Made by a program: the position numbers and the translations under genes. This document shows, one piece after another, positions 10,998 to 18,217 of a DNA stretch of 64,000 bases (the stretch's first letter is position 1; every line of letters starts with the position of its first letter). The stretch covers positions 310,001 to 374,000 of the forward strand of contig NZ_CAMPPE010000002.1 of assembly GCF_946893725.1 (NCBI RefSeq). The letters run 5' to 3'. This DNA comes from Anaerococcus sp. Marseille-Q5996 (GTDB lineage Bacteria > Bacillota > Clostridia > Tissierellales > Peptoniphilaceae). The notes below the pieces were generated by a model. That model was not told the DNA's origin. It did not search any database and saw only the letters and a program-made list of their open reading frames with translations.

Positions 10998-13574
10998 ATG
11001 AAAAAACGCTTTGATGTAACAGGCATGACGTGTGCGTCTTGTCAGGCTAATGTTACAAGAGCAGTTGAAAAATTAGGTGTTAATGAGGTAAATGTAAATC
11101 TAATTAACGAATCTATGAGCGTTGATTATGATGAAGATAAACTAAGCGGTGATGACATCATCCATGCTGTAGAAAAAATAGGTTATGGAGCTAGCTTAAA
11201 AGATAAAGAAAAATCAACTACTGCTGACAAACCTAAAGAAAAAGACCAAGAAGAAAGTAATACCAGATTTAGGTTAAGAGTATCATTGGTTTTCTTAATC
11301 CCACTTTTGTATATAGCTATGGGACCTATGATCGGTTTGCCAGTTCCCTCTTTTATACAAGGAAGAGAAGGCTCTATAAATAACGCCTTTATACAATTTA
11401 TATTAACTATTCCAGTATTAGTAGTAAATAGAAAGTTTTTTATAAATGGATTTAAAGGATTATTTAATAAGGCTCCAAACATGGATACCCTAGTAGCTCT
11501 TGGTGCTAGTGCAGCAACATTTTATGGTATTTTTGCTATAATGCGAATGGCCTATGGTTTCGGATTTAACCAACCAGAAATTATAGATCAATATATGCAT
11601 AACCTGTATTTTGAGTCTGCTGCTGTGATTCTAACTTTAATAACTCTTGGTAAATATTTTGAAGCTAGATCAAAGGGTCAAACTAAAGCATCCCTAGAAA
11701 ATTTAATAAATCTAGCACCAAAAAAAGCAACAATTCTTGTTGATGGTAAGGAAAAAAGCGTAGATGTTTCTGAGATAGAAAAAGGAGATATAATCTTAAT
11801 TAGACCTGGAGATTCTATTCCAGTGGATGGTGAGATTATAGAAGGCTCTTCCCTACTTGATGAGGCAGCATTAACTGGTGAATCTATTCCTGTTAATAAG
11901 GGTGTTGGAGATGAAGTAATAACTGCAACTATTAACAAAGAAGGTTCATTTAAATTTAAAGCCACCAAAGTTGGAGAAGATACAACTCTTGCCCAAATTA
12001 TAAATCTAGTAAATGAAGCAAACGAAACCAAGGCTCCAATTGCTAAAATGGCAGATGAAATTTCAGCTATATTTGTACCAGCTGTAATTTTAATTTCTAT
12101 TGTTACATTCATAATATGGATGGCACTAGGCTATAGTTTTGAATTTGCATTAAATTTAATGATTTCAGTTTTAGTTATATCCTGTCCATGTGCCCTAGGT
12201 CTAGCTACACCGATGGGGATAATGGTTTCTACTGGAAAATCCGCAGAACTAGGTTTATTATTTAAAAGTGCAGAAAGTTTAGAAAACTTAAGCAAAGTTG
12301 ATACAATACTTCTAGACAAAACAGGGACTATTACTGAAGGTAGACCTCAAGTTACAGATGTAAAAACTGATATAGATCATGATGAGTTTATAAAACTTGC
12401 AACTTCTATAGAAAATTCATCTGAACACCCATTAAGTAATGCAATAGTTACCTATGCTGAAGAAAATAATATAGCTTCAGAGAATGTATCAGACTTTAAC
12501 GCTATTTCTGGTAAAGGAATAAGCGCAACATATAATGGTCAAAGATACCTAGCAGGTAATTTAAGGCTAATGAAAGAAAATAATATAGATCTTAAAAACT
12601 ATATAGAAATAGCTGATACTTATGCAAATGAAGGTAAGACTTCTATGTACTTTGCTGATGAAAATCAATTAATTGGTCTAATAGCTGCTAAGGACTTACC
12701 AAAAGCAACTTCAAAAATTGCCATAGATGAGCTTAAAAATCTAGGTTATGAAGTAACTATGGTAACTGGAGATAACGAAAAAACAGCAGAAGCAATCAGA
12801 TCTGACTTAGGTATTGATAAAAAATTTGCTGATGTCCTACCTCAAGATAAAGATAAAGTTGTAAAACAATTGCAAGATATGGGTAAAAAAGTAACCATGG
12901 TAGGTGATGGTATTAATGACGCGCCTGCTCTTGCAAGAAGTGATATAGGTATGGCCATTGGTAATGGTACTGATGTTGCTATAGACTCTGCAGATGTTGT
13001 ATTGATGAGAAATTCACTACTAGATATAGTAAGTGCAATTGAACTTTCAAAATCAACTATAAAGACCATCAAGCAAAATTTATTCTGGGCTTTCTTTTAC
13101 AATGTAATACTAATCCCAGTAGCAGCAGGGCTTTTATATCCATTTAAAGGAATCACATTAAATCCAATGTTTGCAGCCTTTGCAATGAGTATTTCATCTG
13201 TATTCGTATGTTTAAACTCACTAAGACTAAGAGGATTTAAACCAGAGTTTAAAAATCAAAAAGCTATAGATGAAGTAGAAAAAAACGCATCAAACAATGA
13301 ATATCAAAATCTATCAAATAATAAAGAAATAAAAGGAGAAGAAAAAATGACAGATACAAATAAATTAGTAGTAAATGTAAATGGAATGACTTGTGAACAT
13401 TGCAAAAATCATGTTGAAAAAGCACTAAATGAATTAGCATTTGTAGAAAATGCAAATGTAAATCTAGATGAAAAAAATGCTACAGTTGAATACTTCGGAA
13501 GTGTAGATGAAGATCAAATCAAAGAAGCAATAACTGAAGCAGGATATGAATTTAACGGTATCGAATACAAATAA
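10998..13574 (+). CDS. copA: Copper-exporting P1B-type ATPase fused to a C-terminal CopZ-like domain
   Basis: An 858-aa integral-membrane ATPase that expels Cu(I). Order: N-terminal metal-binding domain (GMTCASC); transmembrane helices; actuator TGES; the transport site CPCALGLATP; phosphorylation site DKTGTIT; SSEHPLSNA (P1B-type HP motif); GDGINDAPAL; final helices to about residue 745; a hydrophilic linker; then a second heavy-metal domain with GMTCEHC. The start is the ATG at 10998 behind AAAGGAGG; an upstream open frame is unrelated sequence antisense to acyP. A ribosome site inside the linker precedes an in-frame ATG at 13347 (see separate entry). The gene overlaps csoR by 1 base. Confidence 0.96.
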   Translation: MKKRFDVTGMTCASCQANVTRAVEKLGVNEVNVNLINESMSVDYDEDKLSGDDIIHAVEKIGYGASLKDKEKSTTADKPKEKDQEESNTRFRLRVSLVFLIPLLYIAMGPMIGLPVPSFIQGREGSINNAFIQFILTIPVLVVNRKFFINGFKGLFNKAPNMDTLVALGASAATFYGIFAIMRMAYGFGFNQPEIIDQYMHNLYFESAAVILTLITLGKYFEARSKGQTKASLENLINLAPKKATILVDGKEKSVDVSEIEKGDIILIRPGDSIPVDGEIIEGSSLLDEAALTGESIPVNKGVGDEVITATINKEGSFKFKATKVGEDTTLAQIINLVNEANETKAPIAKMADEISAIFVPAVILISIVTFIIWMALGYSFEFALNLMISVLVISCPCALGLATPMGIMVSTGKSAELGLLFKSAESLENLSKVDTILLDKTGTITEGRPQVTDVKTDIDHDEFIKLATSIENSSEHPLSNAIVTYAEENNIASENVSDFNAISGKGISATYNGQRYLAGNLRLMKENNIDLKNYIEIADTYANEGKTSMYFADENQLIGLIAAKDLPKATSKIAIDELKNLGYEVTMVTGDNEKTAEAIRSDLGIDKKFADVLPQDKDKVVKQLQDMGKKVTMVGDGINDAPALARSDIGMAIGNGTDVAIDSADVVLMRNSLLDIVSAIELSKSTIKTIKQNLFWAFFYNVILIPVAAGLLYPFKGITLNPMFAAFAMSISSVFVCLNSLRLRGFKPEFKNQKAIDEVEKNASNNEYQNLSNNKEIKGEEKMTDTNKLVVNVNGMTCEHCKNHVEKALNELAFVENANVNLDEKNATVEYFGSVDEDQIKEAITEAGYEFNGIEYK
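13347..13574 (+). CDS. copZ: Possible free CopZ copper chaperone from an internal start in copA
   Basis: In frame with copA, AAGGAG (13333-13338) stands 8 bases before ATG 13347, a textbook ribosome site inside a coding region. Initiation there would yield a 75-aa protein consisting of exactly one heavy-metal-associated domain (GMTCEHC, beta-alpha-beta-beta-alpha-beta length), which is the size of CopZ. CopZ passes Cu(I) to CopA in the cytosol. The site lies at the domain border, after the linker, which argues against chance. Whether it is used is inferred, not shown. Confidence 0.55.
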   Translation: MTDTNKLVVNVNGMTCEHCKNHVEKALNELAFVENANVNLDEKNATVEYFGSVDEDQIKEAITEAGYEFNGIEYK

Positions 13575-13849
13575 TGCATGCTGATAAAGCAAAAACAATC
13601 AGAAAACTAAAAACTGTCGGAGGTCAAATCGATGGTTTAATAAAAATGGTTGAAGATGACAGATACTGTATCGATATTAGCAACCAAATTATGGCCTCGA
13701 TTTCTATTTTGAAAAATATCAATAAAGATGTACTCTCTGCTCATTTAAATCATTGTGTATACCAAGCATTAGAAAATGATAACGCAGATGAGACAAAAGA
13801 AAAACTAGATGAAATCGAAGGTATAATAAATAAACTTAATAAAATTTGA
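13574..13849 (+). CDS. csoR: Copper-sensing transcriptional repressor CsoR
   Basis: A 91-aa all-helical repressor that releases DNA when Cu(I) binds. The metal ligands have the exact family spacing: C32 in YCIDI, then H57 and C61 in HLNHC (25 and 4 residues apart). The N-terminal KTIRKLKTVGGQIDGL is the DNA-contacting helix region of the family. The ATG overlaps the copA stop (TAATG), so it is translationally coupled. The operator is the palindrome before copA. Confidence 0.95.
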   Translation: MHADKAKTIRKLKTVGGQIDGLIKMVEDDRYCIDISNQIMASISILKNINKDVLSAHLNHCVYQALENDNADETKEKLDEIEGIINKLNKI

Positions 13850-13856
13850 CAAAATA

Positions 13857-13882
13857 AAAGGCTCCCCTGTGGGAGCTTTTTT
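13857..13882. terminator. Bidirectional terminator between csoR and queT
   Basis: GCTCCC-CTGT-GGGAGC (13861-13876) flanked by A-rich and T-rich arms gives U-tracts on both strands. It serves the convergent csoR and queT genes. Confidence 0.88.
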
Positions 13883-14381
13883 AAAATTCTATTATATTTC
13901 TCATAAGTGCTTTGTTATTTTCAAGTACTTTAAAGATTATAACCCCTATTATACTAACCATAACAAATTCGCTAGCCATAAAAGAGAATAACATTGTTAT
14001 GAAAGCACCTGAACTATCTAGTAAAAAATATGTTCCTAAAGCTGGAACAGATACTAATAATACAGGAAATAGTGATGCAATAAATAAATTATCTGTCTTT
14101 TGCATAAGTCTAAATGCTATATATGATGATAAGGTACCAAATATAACATCAAACCAAGCCATCGGACTAAATAAATTTGCAATTGCACATCCTAATACTA
14201 ATCCAGGTATATATTTTCTATTATAAAAAGCTAATAATACCAATATTTCTGAAAATCTAAATTGAATCGGACCGTATTGTGGCATAGGGACAACTAATGT
14301 AAGTACTGCATAAAGAGCAGCTACTACTGCAGATCTAACTAAGAAGTTAGTATCGCTTGTAAAACTATTTTTTTGACTCAT
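13881..14381 (-). CDS. queT: Queuosine precursor ECF transporter S component QueT
   Basis: A 166-aa membrane protein with about five or six hydrophobic helices, of the QueT (DUF988/COG4708) family. Features: the N-terminal LVRSAVVAALYAVLTLVVPMPQYGPIQFR segment with the conserved QFRFSE, then GLVLGCAIANLFSP. As an ECF S component it binds a queuosine precursor such as preQ1 and needs the shared EcfA-EcfA'-EcfT module, which is not in this window. The assignment is strongly backed by the preQ1-I riboswitch immediately upstream. Confidence 0.93.
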   Translation of the reverse strand: MSQKNSFTSDTNFLVRSAVVAALYAVLTLVVPMPQYGPIQFRFSEILVLLAFYNRKYIPGLVLGCAIANLFSPMAWFDVIFGTLSSYIAFRLMQKTDNLFIASLFPVLLVSVPALGTYFLLDSSGAFITMLFSFMASEFVMVSIIGVIIFKVLENNKALMRNIIEF

Positions 14382-14385
14382 TTTT

Positions 14386-14428
14386 ACTCCTTGATTTTTT
14401 TTTCGTAATGGGTGCCAAGAAACATTAC
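14386..14428 (-). ncRNA. preQ1-I riboswitch controlling queT
   Basis: On the minus strand, GTAATG (14428-14423) pairs with CATTAC (14410-14405) around the loop TTTCTTGGCACC. An A-rich stretch follows, then TCAAGGAG. CTTG of the loop can pair with CAAG next to the ribosome site (14394-14391 area), making the H-type pseudoknot of preQ1 class I riboswitches. The AAGGAG ribosome site overlaps that pairing, so ligand should block translation of queT. Layout and loop closely match the known class I pattern. Confidence 0.88.
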
Positions 14429-14501
14429 CTTGCTATGATACCACATTATCATAAAAATCAAAACTTATTGAATGAATCCTATAATTGAGTAAAATATTGG
14501 T

Positions 14502-15413
14502 ATGAAAAAACAATTATTTTTAGTCCCAGTTTTACTTATTTCATTAAGCTCTTGTACAAGCAGTTTTGGAAATAAAAATGAAGGACTGATTGATCAAGAA
14601 AATATGAATATCGTCTCTGAAATTAATGAGCTGGCTATAGATACATTTTTGAAAAATAGTAATAAATCTTTATCTGATGTTGTTATTGAAAATGAAAATA
14701 AAATCGATCAGAATTTCACACCTAAGGAGAAGTCAGATGTAAAAGAAGACATTATAAAAAATCTTGAAAAATACATTGATCAAGATCCAAAGGCTCATTG
14801 GGTATATAATAACTTTTTTAATATAACAAATGTCGAGGCTTATTTAACTGGTAATGACCCAGACACTGTAGAGTTTGTTTATAATATGAATCATAATATT
14901 ACAGATTTTCCAAAAACTCCTGGAGAATCAATAGAGCTTGGAAGAAAAACCCCTTACTATCTTCAATGGGATAATAGATGGGCATATGATGAATTAGGTC
15001 AAAGAAATATAGGTATTTCTGGATGTGGACCTACTTCTACAGCCATGGTTTTATCAAGAATAAAAAACGATCCAACCATTACACCTGATAAAATCTCCAA
15101 GGATGCAAAAAATTATATGACCAACGAAGGGATTTCTTGGAACTTCTTTAAAGATGAAGCAGAAAAATATAAGTTAAACACTAAAGAAATTAATTTAAAT
15201 GAAAAAGAAATGATTGAAGCCTTAAAAAAAGGACCTATAATTGTATCAGTAAATCGAGGATACTTTACCTTGTTTGGTCATATTTTTGTGATAGATTCAT
15301 ATAAGGATGGTAAATTTATAGTAAATGATCCAAATAGTATAAAAAATACTATGAGACCTTGGACATTTGATGAAATAAGTAATCAAATAGCACATATGTG
15401 GCAAATATCTTAA
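14502..15413 (+). CDS. C39-like cysteine peptidase family lipoprotein
   Basis: A 303-aa protein with a lipoprotein signal peptide (LSSC lipobox, lipidated Cys about residue 18). A mostly helical acidic spacer follows, then a C-terminal papain-like C39_2 domain: YYLQWDNRWAYDELG, catalytic Cys in ISGCGPTSTAMVLS, His in LFGHIFVIDSY and Asp/Asn in VNDPN. It should sit on the outer face of the membrane and may act on wall peptides or secreted peptides; the substrate is unknown. It is a single gene with a weak ribosome site, followed closely by the tRNA-Lys promoter. Confidence 0.85.
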   Translation: MKKQLFLVPVLLISLSSCTSSFGNKNEGLIDQENMNIVSEINELAIDTFLKNSNKSLSDVVIENENKIDQNFTPKEKSDVKEDIIKNLEKYIDQDPKAHWVYNNFFNITNVEAYLTGNDPDTVEFVYNMNHNITDFPKTPGESIELGRKTPYYLQWDNRWAYDELGQRNIGISGCGPTSTAMVLSRIKNDPTITPDKISKDAKNYMTNEGISWNFFKDEAEKYKLNTKEINLNEKEMIEALKKGPIIVSVNRGYFTLFGHIFVIDSYKDGKFIVNDPNSIKNTMRPWTFDEISNQIAHMWQIS

Positions 15414-15442
15414 TTGACAAAAAGCTTATGGAGGCATATAAT
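15414..15442 (+). promoter_or_regulatory. Consensus sigma-A promoter for tRNA-Lys
   Basis: TTGACA (15414-15419), a 17-bp spacer, and TATAAT (15437-15442), about 20 bases before the tRNA. This is a perfect consensus at both boxes. Confidence 0.93.
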
Positions 15443-15461
15443 AAACTAGTATTTTATTTTT

Positions 15462-15537
15462 GCACCATTAGCTCAGTTGGTAGAGCACCTGACTCTTAAT
15501 CAGGGTGTCCAGAGTTCGAACCTCTGATGGTGCACCA
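15462..15537 (+). tRNA. tRNA-Lys (anticodon CUU)
   Basis: 76 bases with encoded CCA. Acceptor GCACCAT/ATGGTGC, D-arm AGCTCAGTTGGTAGAGC, anticodon stem CCTGA/TCAGG around loop CTCTTAA (anticodon CTT), and T-arm CAGAG-TTCGAAC-CTCTG. A consensus promoter precedes it and a terminator follows, so it is transcribed alone. Confidence 0.97.
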
Positions 15538-15540
15538 ACT

Positions 15541-15568
15541 AAAACTGCGGATTTTCCGCAGTTTTTTT
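15541..15568 (+). terminator. Terminator of tRNA-Lys
   Basis: AAAACTGCGGA-TTT-TCCGCAGTTTT stem followed by a run of seven T (15562-15568). Confidence 0.92.
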
Positions 15569-15605
15569 GTATTATTTCATAAAAAAAAGACTGGATAAAT
15601 CCAAT

Positions 15606-15914
15606 CTATTTTTCTTTATCTTGTATAATATAGTTTGCTAAATCCAGCATTTCGCGAGCCATATAATAATTATCACCAAGTAAATCATAAATTGCATCCT
15701 CGGTTAAAATACCTTGGTTAATATCGCTAGGAATCTCACCCTTGTTTGATGCATCATAATCTTTCATAAACTTATCACTATAATAATATTTTTCTAACTT
15801 TTCTAATTCTTTTTGGTGATCTTTAAATTCTTGCAAGGCGTTACAAGTTTTGTCCACTAATTTTTTATGCTCTTCATAAATTTTTGTCATTTCAACTACA
15901 TGATTATAATCCAT
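15606..15914 (-). CDS. DUF4298 domain protein
   Basis: A 102-aa soluble, charged, helical protein. The N-terminal two-thirds look like a coiled coil (EEHKKLVDK, KELEKLEKYYYSDKF), and the conserved-looking C-terminal part has GILTEDAIYDLL, as in the DUF4298 family. Function unknown. The start overlaps the end of the upstream serine hydrolase gene by 11 bp, so the two are probably co-translated. No membrane segment. Confidence 0.75.
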   Translation of the reverse strand: MDYNHVVEMTKIYEEHKKLVDKTCNALQEFKDHQKELEKLEKYYYSDKFMKDYDASNKGEIPSDINQGILTEDAIYDLLGDNYYMAREMLDLANYIIQDKEK

Positions 15915-16845
15915 AATATCTCCTATTTAACATATCTAAAATCATAGCCACATCATTTTTTATTCTGTAAGCTTTGTTTGCAGATCCATTATTTGTCGTT
16001 ACTATTATGGTACCTAGTTTTTGAAGTAATACAATTAATTGTCCACCGGTGCCTGATGCAAATACCTCTCCACTTTCAGATGACCACAGGCTATAGCCAT
16101 AATAATCCTCAGACAGGCTTTTATTTTTATCTTCTGATTCATTTTTAAAGTAAGGTACAATCATTTTATCAATCCATGATTCACTTACTATTCTTTTTCC
16201 ATTATAAACACCCTTATTTAAAATTAATTTTCCAATTTTTAATAAATCTTCTGCTGATAAATAAAATTTAGTTGCTCCAGCTAGATACTTTCCATACATA
16301 TCAGCCCTTGCATTTTTTATTTCCAAAGGTTTAAATAGTCTTTTATTTATATAGTCAAACAGTTCATATCCCAGATATTCCTCTAATGTAGCTGATAATA
16401 AATAATAACTAGCATTTGAATACAAAAAATAAGTTCCTGGTTTGTAATGTATAGGATAATTAATTAGGTAGTTTAACAAATTATCCTTATCATATTTATT
16501 TATATTCCTACTCATCAATAGTACATTCCTATACCCTACCGTATGGGTTAGCAGATGTTTAATTTTGATTTCCTTTAAATATTTTTCATTATTTTTGTTA
16601 GTTATATCAATTTTGTCATATAAAATTGAAAATATTTTACTTTCCTCATCAAAATTTATATCTTCATCGATTATTATTCCACAAGTTAAAGCTAAAATAG
16701 TCTTAGAAATTGATCTAATATTTATTTTTTCATCACTTTTTTCATTTACTATATAGCCAGAACCATTTTTGTATATTACCAATGAGTCCATGGATTTATT
16801 TTCTTTTATAATTTGATTTGTGAAATTCATTAATTCTTCCATCAT
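15904..16845 (-). CDS. Beta-lactamase-related serine hydrolase
   Basis: A 313-aa protein of the class C beta-lactamase/penicillin-binding fold. Motifs: SxxK as SISK (nucleophile Ser in INIRSISKTILAL), YxN as YSNASYY, and a GTGG motif (ASGTGGQLIVLL) at the KTG/HxG position. There is no signal peptide, so it is probably cytoplasmic, closer to esterase or peptidase relatives than to a true beta-lactamase. I chose ATG 16845, just after the rlmD stop; a longer frame would need a TTG start inside rlmD. Substrate unknown. Confidence 0.8.
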   Translation of the reverse strand: MMEELMNFTNQIIKENKSMDSLVIYKNGSGYIVNEKSDEKINIRSISKTILALTCGIIIDEDINFDEESKIFSILYDKIDITNKNNEKYLKEIKIKHLLTHTVGYRNVLLMSRNINKYDKDNLLNYLINYPIHYKPGTYFLYSNASYYLLSATLEEYLGYELFDYINKRLFKPLEIKNARADMYGKYLAGATKFYLSAEDLLKIGKLILNKGVYNGKRIVSESWIDKMIVPYFKNESEDKNKSLSEDYYGYSLWSSESGEVFASGTGGQLIVLLQKLGTIIVTTNNGSANKAYRIKNDVAMILDMLNRRYYGL

Positions 16846-16849
16846 TTTC

Positions 16850-18217
16850 TCACTTTTCAATTAATGCAATAGTTTCTAAGTGTCTTGAATTTGGAAATTG
16901 ATCAAATATTTCATATTTTTTTATTTTGTAACCATTTTCTATAAAGGTTTTTAAATTCTCAACTTGAGTCTTAGGATTGCAGGATATATAAATATATTTT
17001 TTAGGATTTAATTTTAATATTTTTTCTAAAGACTCTGGTGTAATTCCCGCTCTAGGTGGGTCCAACACTACCACATCATAATTTCCCTTAATTTTTTCTA
17101 TTTCTTCAAACACATCTCCACAAAGAAAATCAATATTGTCGATCTCATTGAGTTTTGCATTTTCAAAAGCTTTTTCTACAGCTTCTTGTACTATTTCAAT
17201 ACCAGTTGCTTTTTTAGCCACATTAGCCATAACTTGTGTGATGGTCCCAGTACCAGAATATAAGTCAAGTGCATTCATAGAATTATCAATATTTGCAAAT
17301 TCAAAGGCTTTTTGATAAAGTTTTTCCGCAGTAAATACATTTGGTTGGAAAAATGAAAATGGTGATATGTTAAATTTTAAACCTAACATCTCCTCTGTTA
17401 TGTGATCTTTTCCAAATAATAGTTCAATTTTTTCAGGAATTACTGCATCAGCTACAGAGTCGTTTACCACATGGAATATAGACACAATTTGACCATCTAA
17501 ATCTAAATCTTTTAAAAAGTTGACAAATAATTTTTTTCTAACATCATCAAAGCTTTCATCACTTGTTGTTACTAACACACACATAATCTCATTAGTTCTA
17601 TGTCCTTTTCTTATGATAAAATGGCGTAAAAGTCCTTCACGCTTTGATTTATGATAAAAGCTAGTGCTTTTTTCTCTGAAATAATTTTGGACCGAAGTTC
17701 TAATTTTATTAAAATCATCATCTATAACATTACAATCAATTGTGTCTACTATCTCATAAAATCTATTTTGCCTATGCAGACCTAAAATTAATTCCCCACC
17801 CTTGTGAGCATCTCCAAAAGTATACTCCATTTTATTTCTAAACCCTTGGGTTACTGGAGACCTATTGATTGGAATATCTCCTTCATAATAAATATTGTTT
17901 TCAGATAATAATTTTTTTATCATATCTTGCTTTAGCATCAGTTCTGTTTCATAGGGCAGTTTTTGATATGCACATCCTCCGCAAATATCAGCTTGAGGAC
18001 AAAAATTTCTACTATTTTCAAGTGGAGAGTGTTCTATTAATTCAATATATTTACCTTTTTTGTAGTTTTTTCTATTTCTTGTAATTTTCACCTTACAAGT
18101 TTGTCCCAAAACTCCACCCTTAAACTCAACTATATTATCATCTTCATCATTCCCAATCGAAATATTTGGATATTTTACTTCATTTATTTTAACATTGATA
18201 TTTTTGTTCTTTCTCAA
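16850..18217 (-). CDS. rlmD: 23S rRNA (uracil-5)-methyltransferase, RlmD/RlmCD type
   Basis: A 455-aa SAM-dependent enzyme making 5-methyluridine in 23S rRNA. An N-terminal TRAM-like RNA-binding domain is followed by a 4Fe-4S cluster segment (CPQADICGGCAYQKLPYE), the Rossmann domain LDLYSGTGTITQ, VVLDPPRAGITP, and the catalytic Cys in YISCNPKTQ. The start appears to be TTG at 18217: it is preceded at 5 bases by a strong GGAGGG site, and no ATG occurs until well inside the conserved domain. It overlaps the helicase gene by 29 bp. Confidence 0.9.
   Translation of the reverse strand: MRKNKNINVKINEVKYPNISIGNDEDDNIVEFKGGVLGQTCKVKITRNRKNYKKGKYIELIEHSPLENSRNFCPQADICGGCAYQKLPYETELMLKQDMIKKLLSENNIYYEGDIPINRSPVTQGFRNKMEYTFGDAHKGGELILGLHRQNRFYEIVDTIDCNVIDDDFNKIRTSVQNYFREKSTSFYHKSKREGLLRHFIIRKGHRTNEIMCVLVTTSDESFDDVRKKLFVNFLKDLDLDGQIVSIFHVVNDSVADAVIPEKIELLFGKDHITEEMLGLKFNISPFSFFQPNVFTAEKLYQKAFEFANIDNSMNALDLYSGTGTITQVMANVAKKATGIEIVQEAVEKAFENAKLNEIDNIDFLCGDVFEEIEKIKGNYDVVVLDPPRAGITPESLEKILKLNPKKYIYISCNPKTQVENLKTFIENGYKIKKYEIFDQFPNSRHLETIALIEK

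Noticed and set aside
11678-12112. 144-codon minus-strand open frame inside copA
   Set aside because: Shadow frame of a strongly conserved P-type ATPase; no ribosome site and Ile/Ser-rich nonsense composition.
15904-16845. True class C beta-lactamase
   Set aside because: SxxK and YxN are present, but there is no signal peptide and the third motif is GTGG; esterase- or peptidase-like relatives are as likely.
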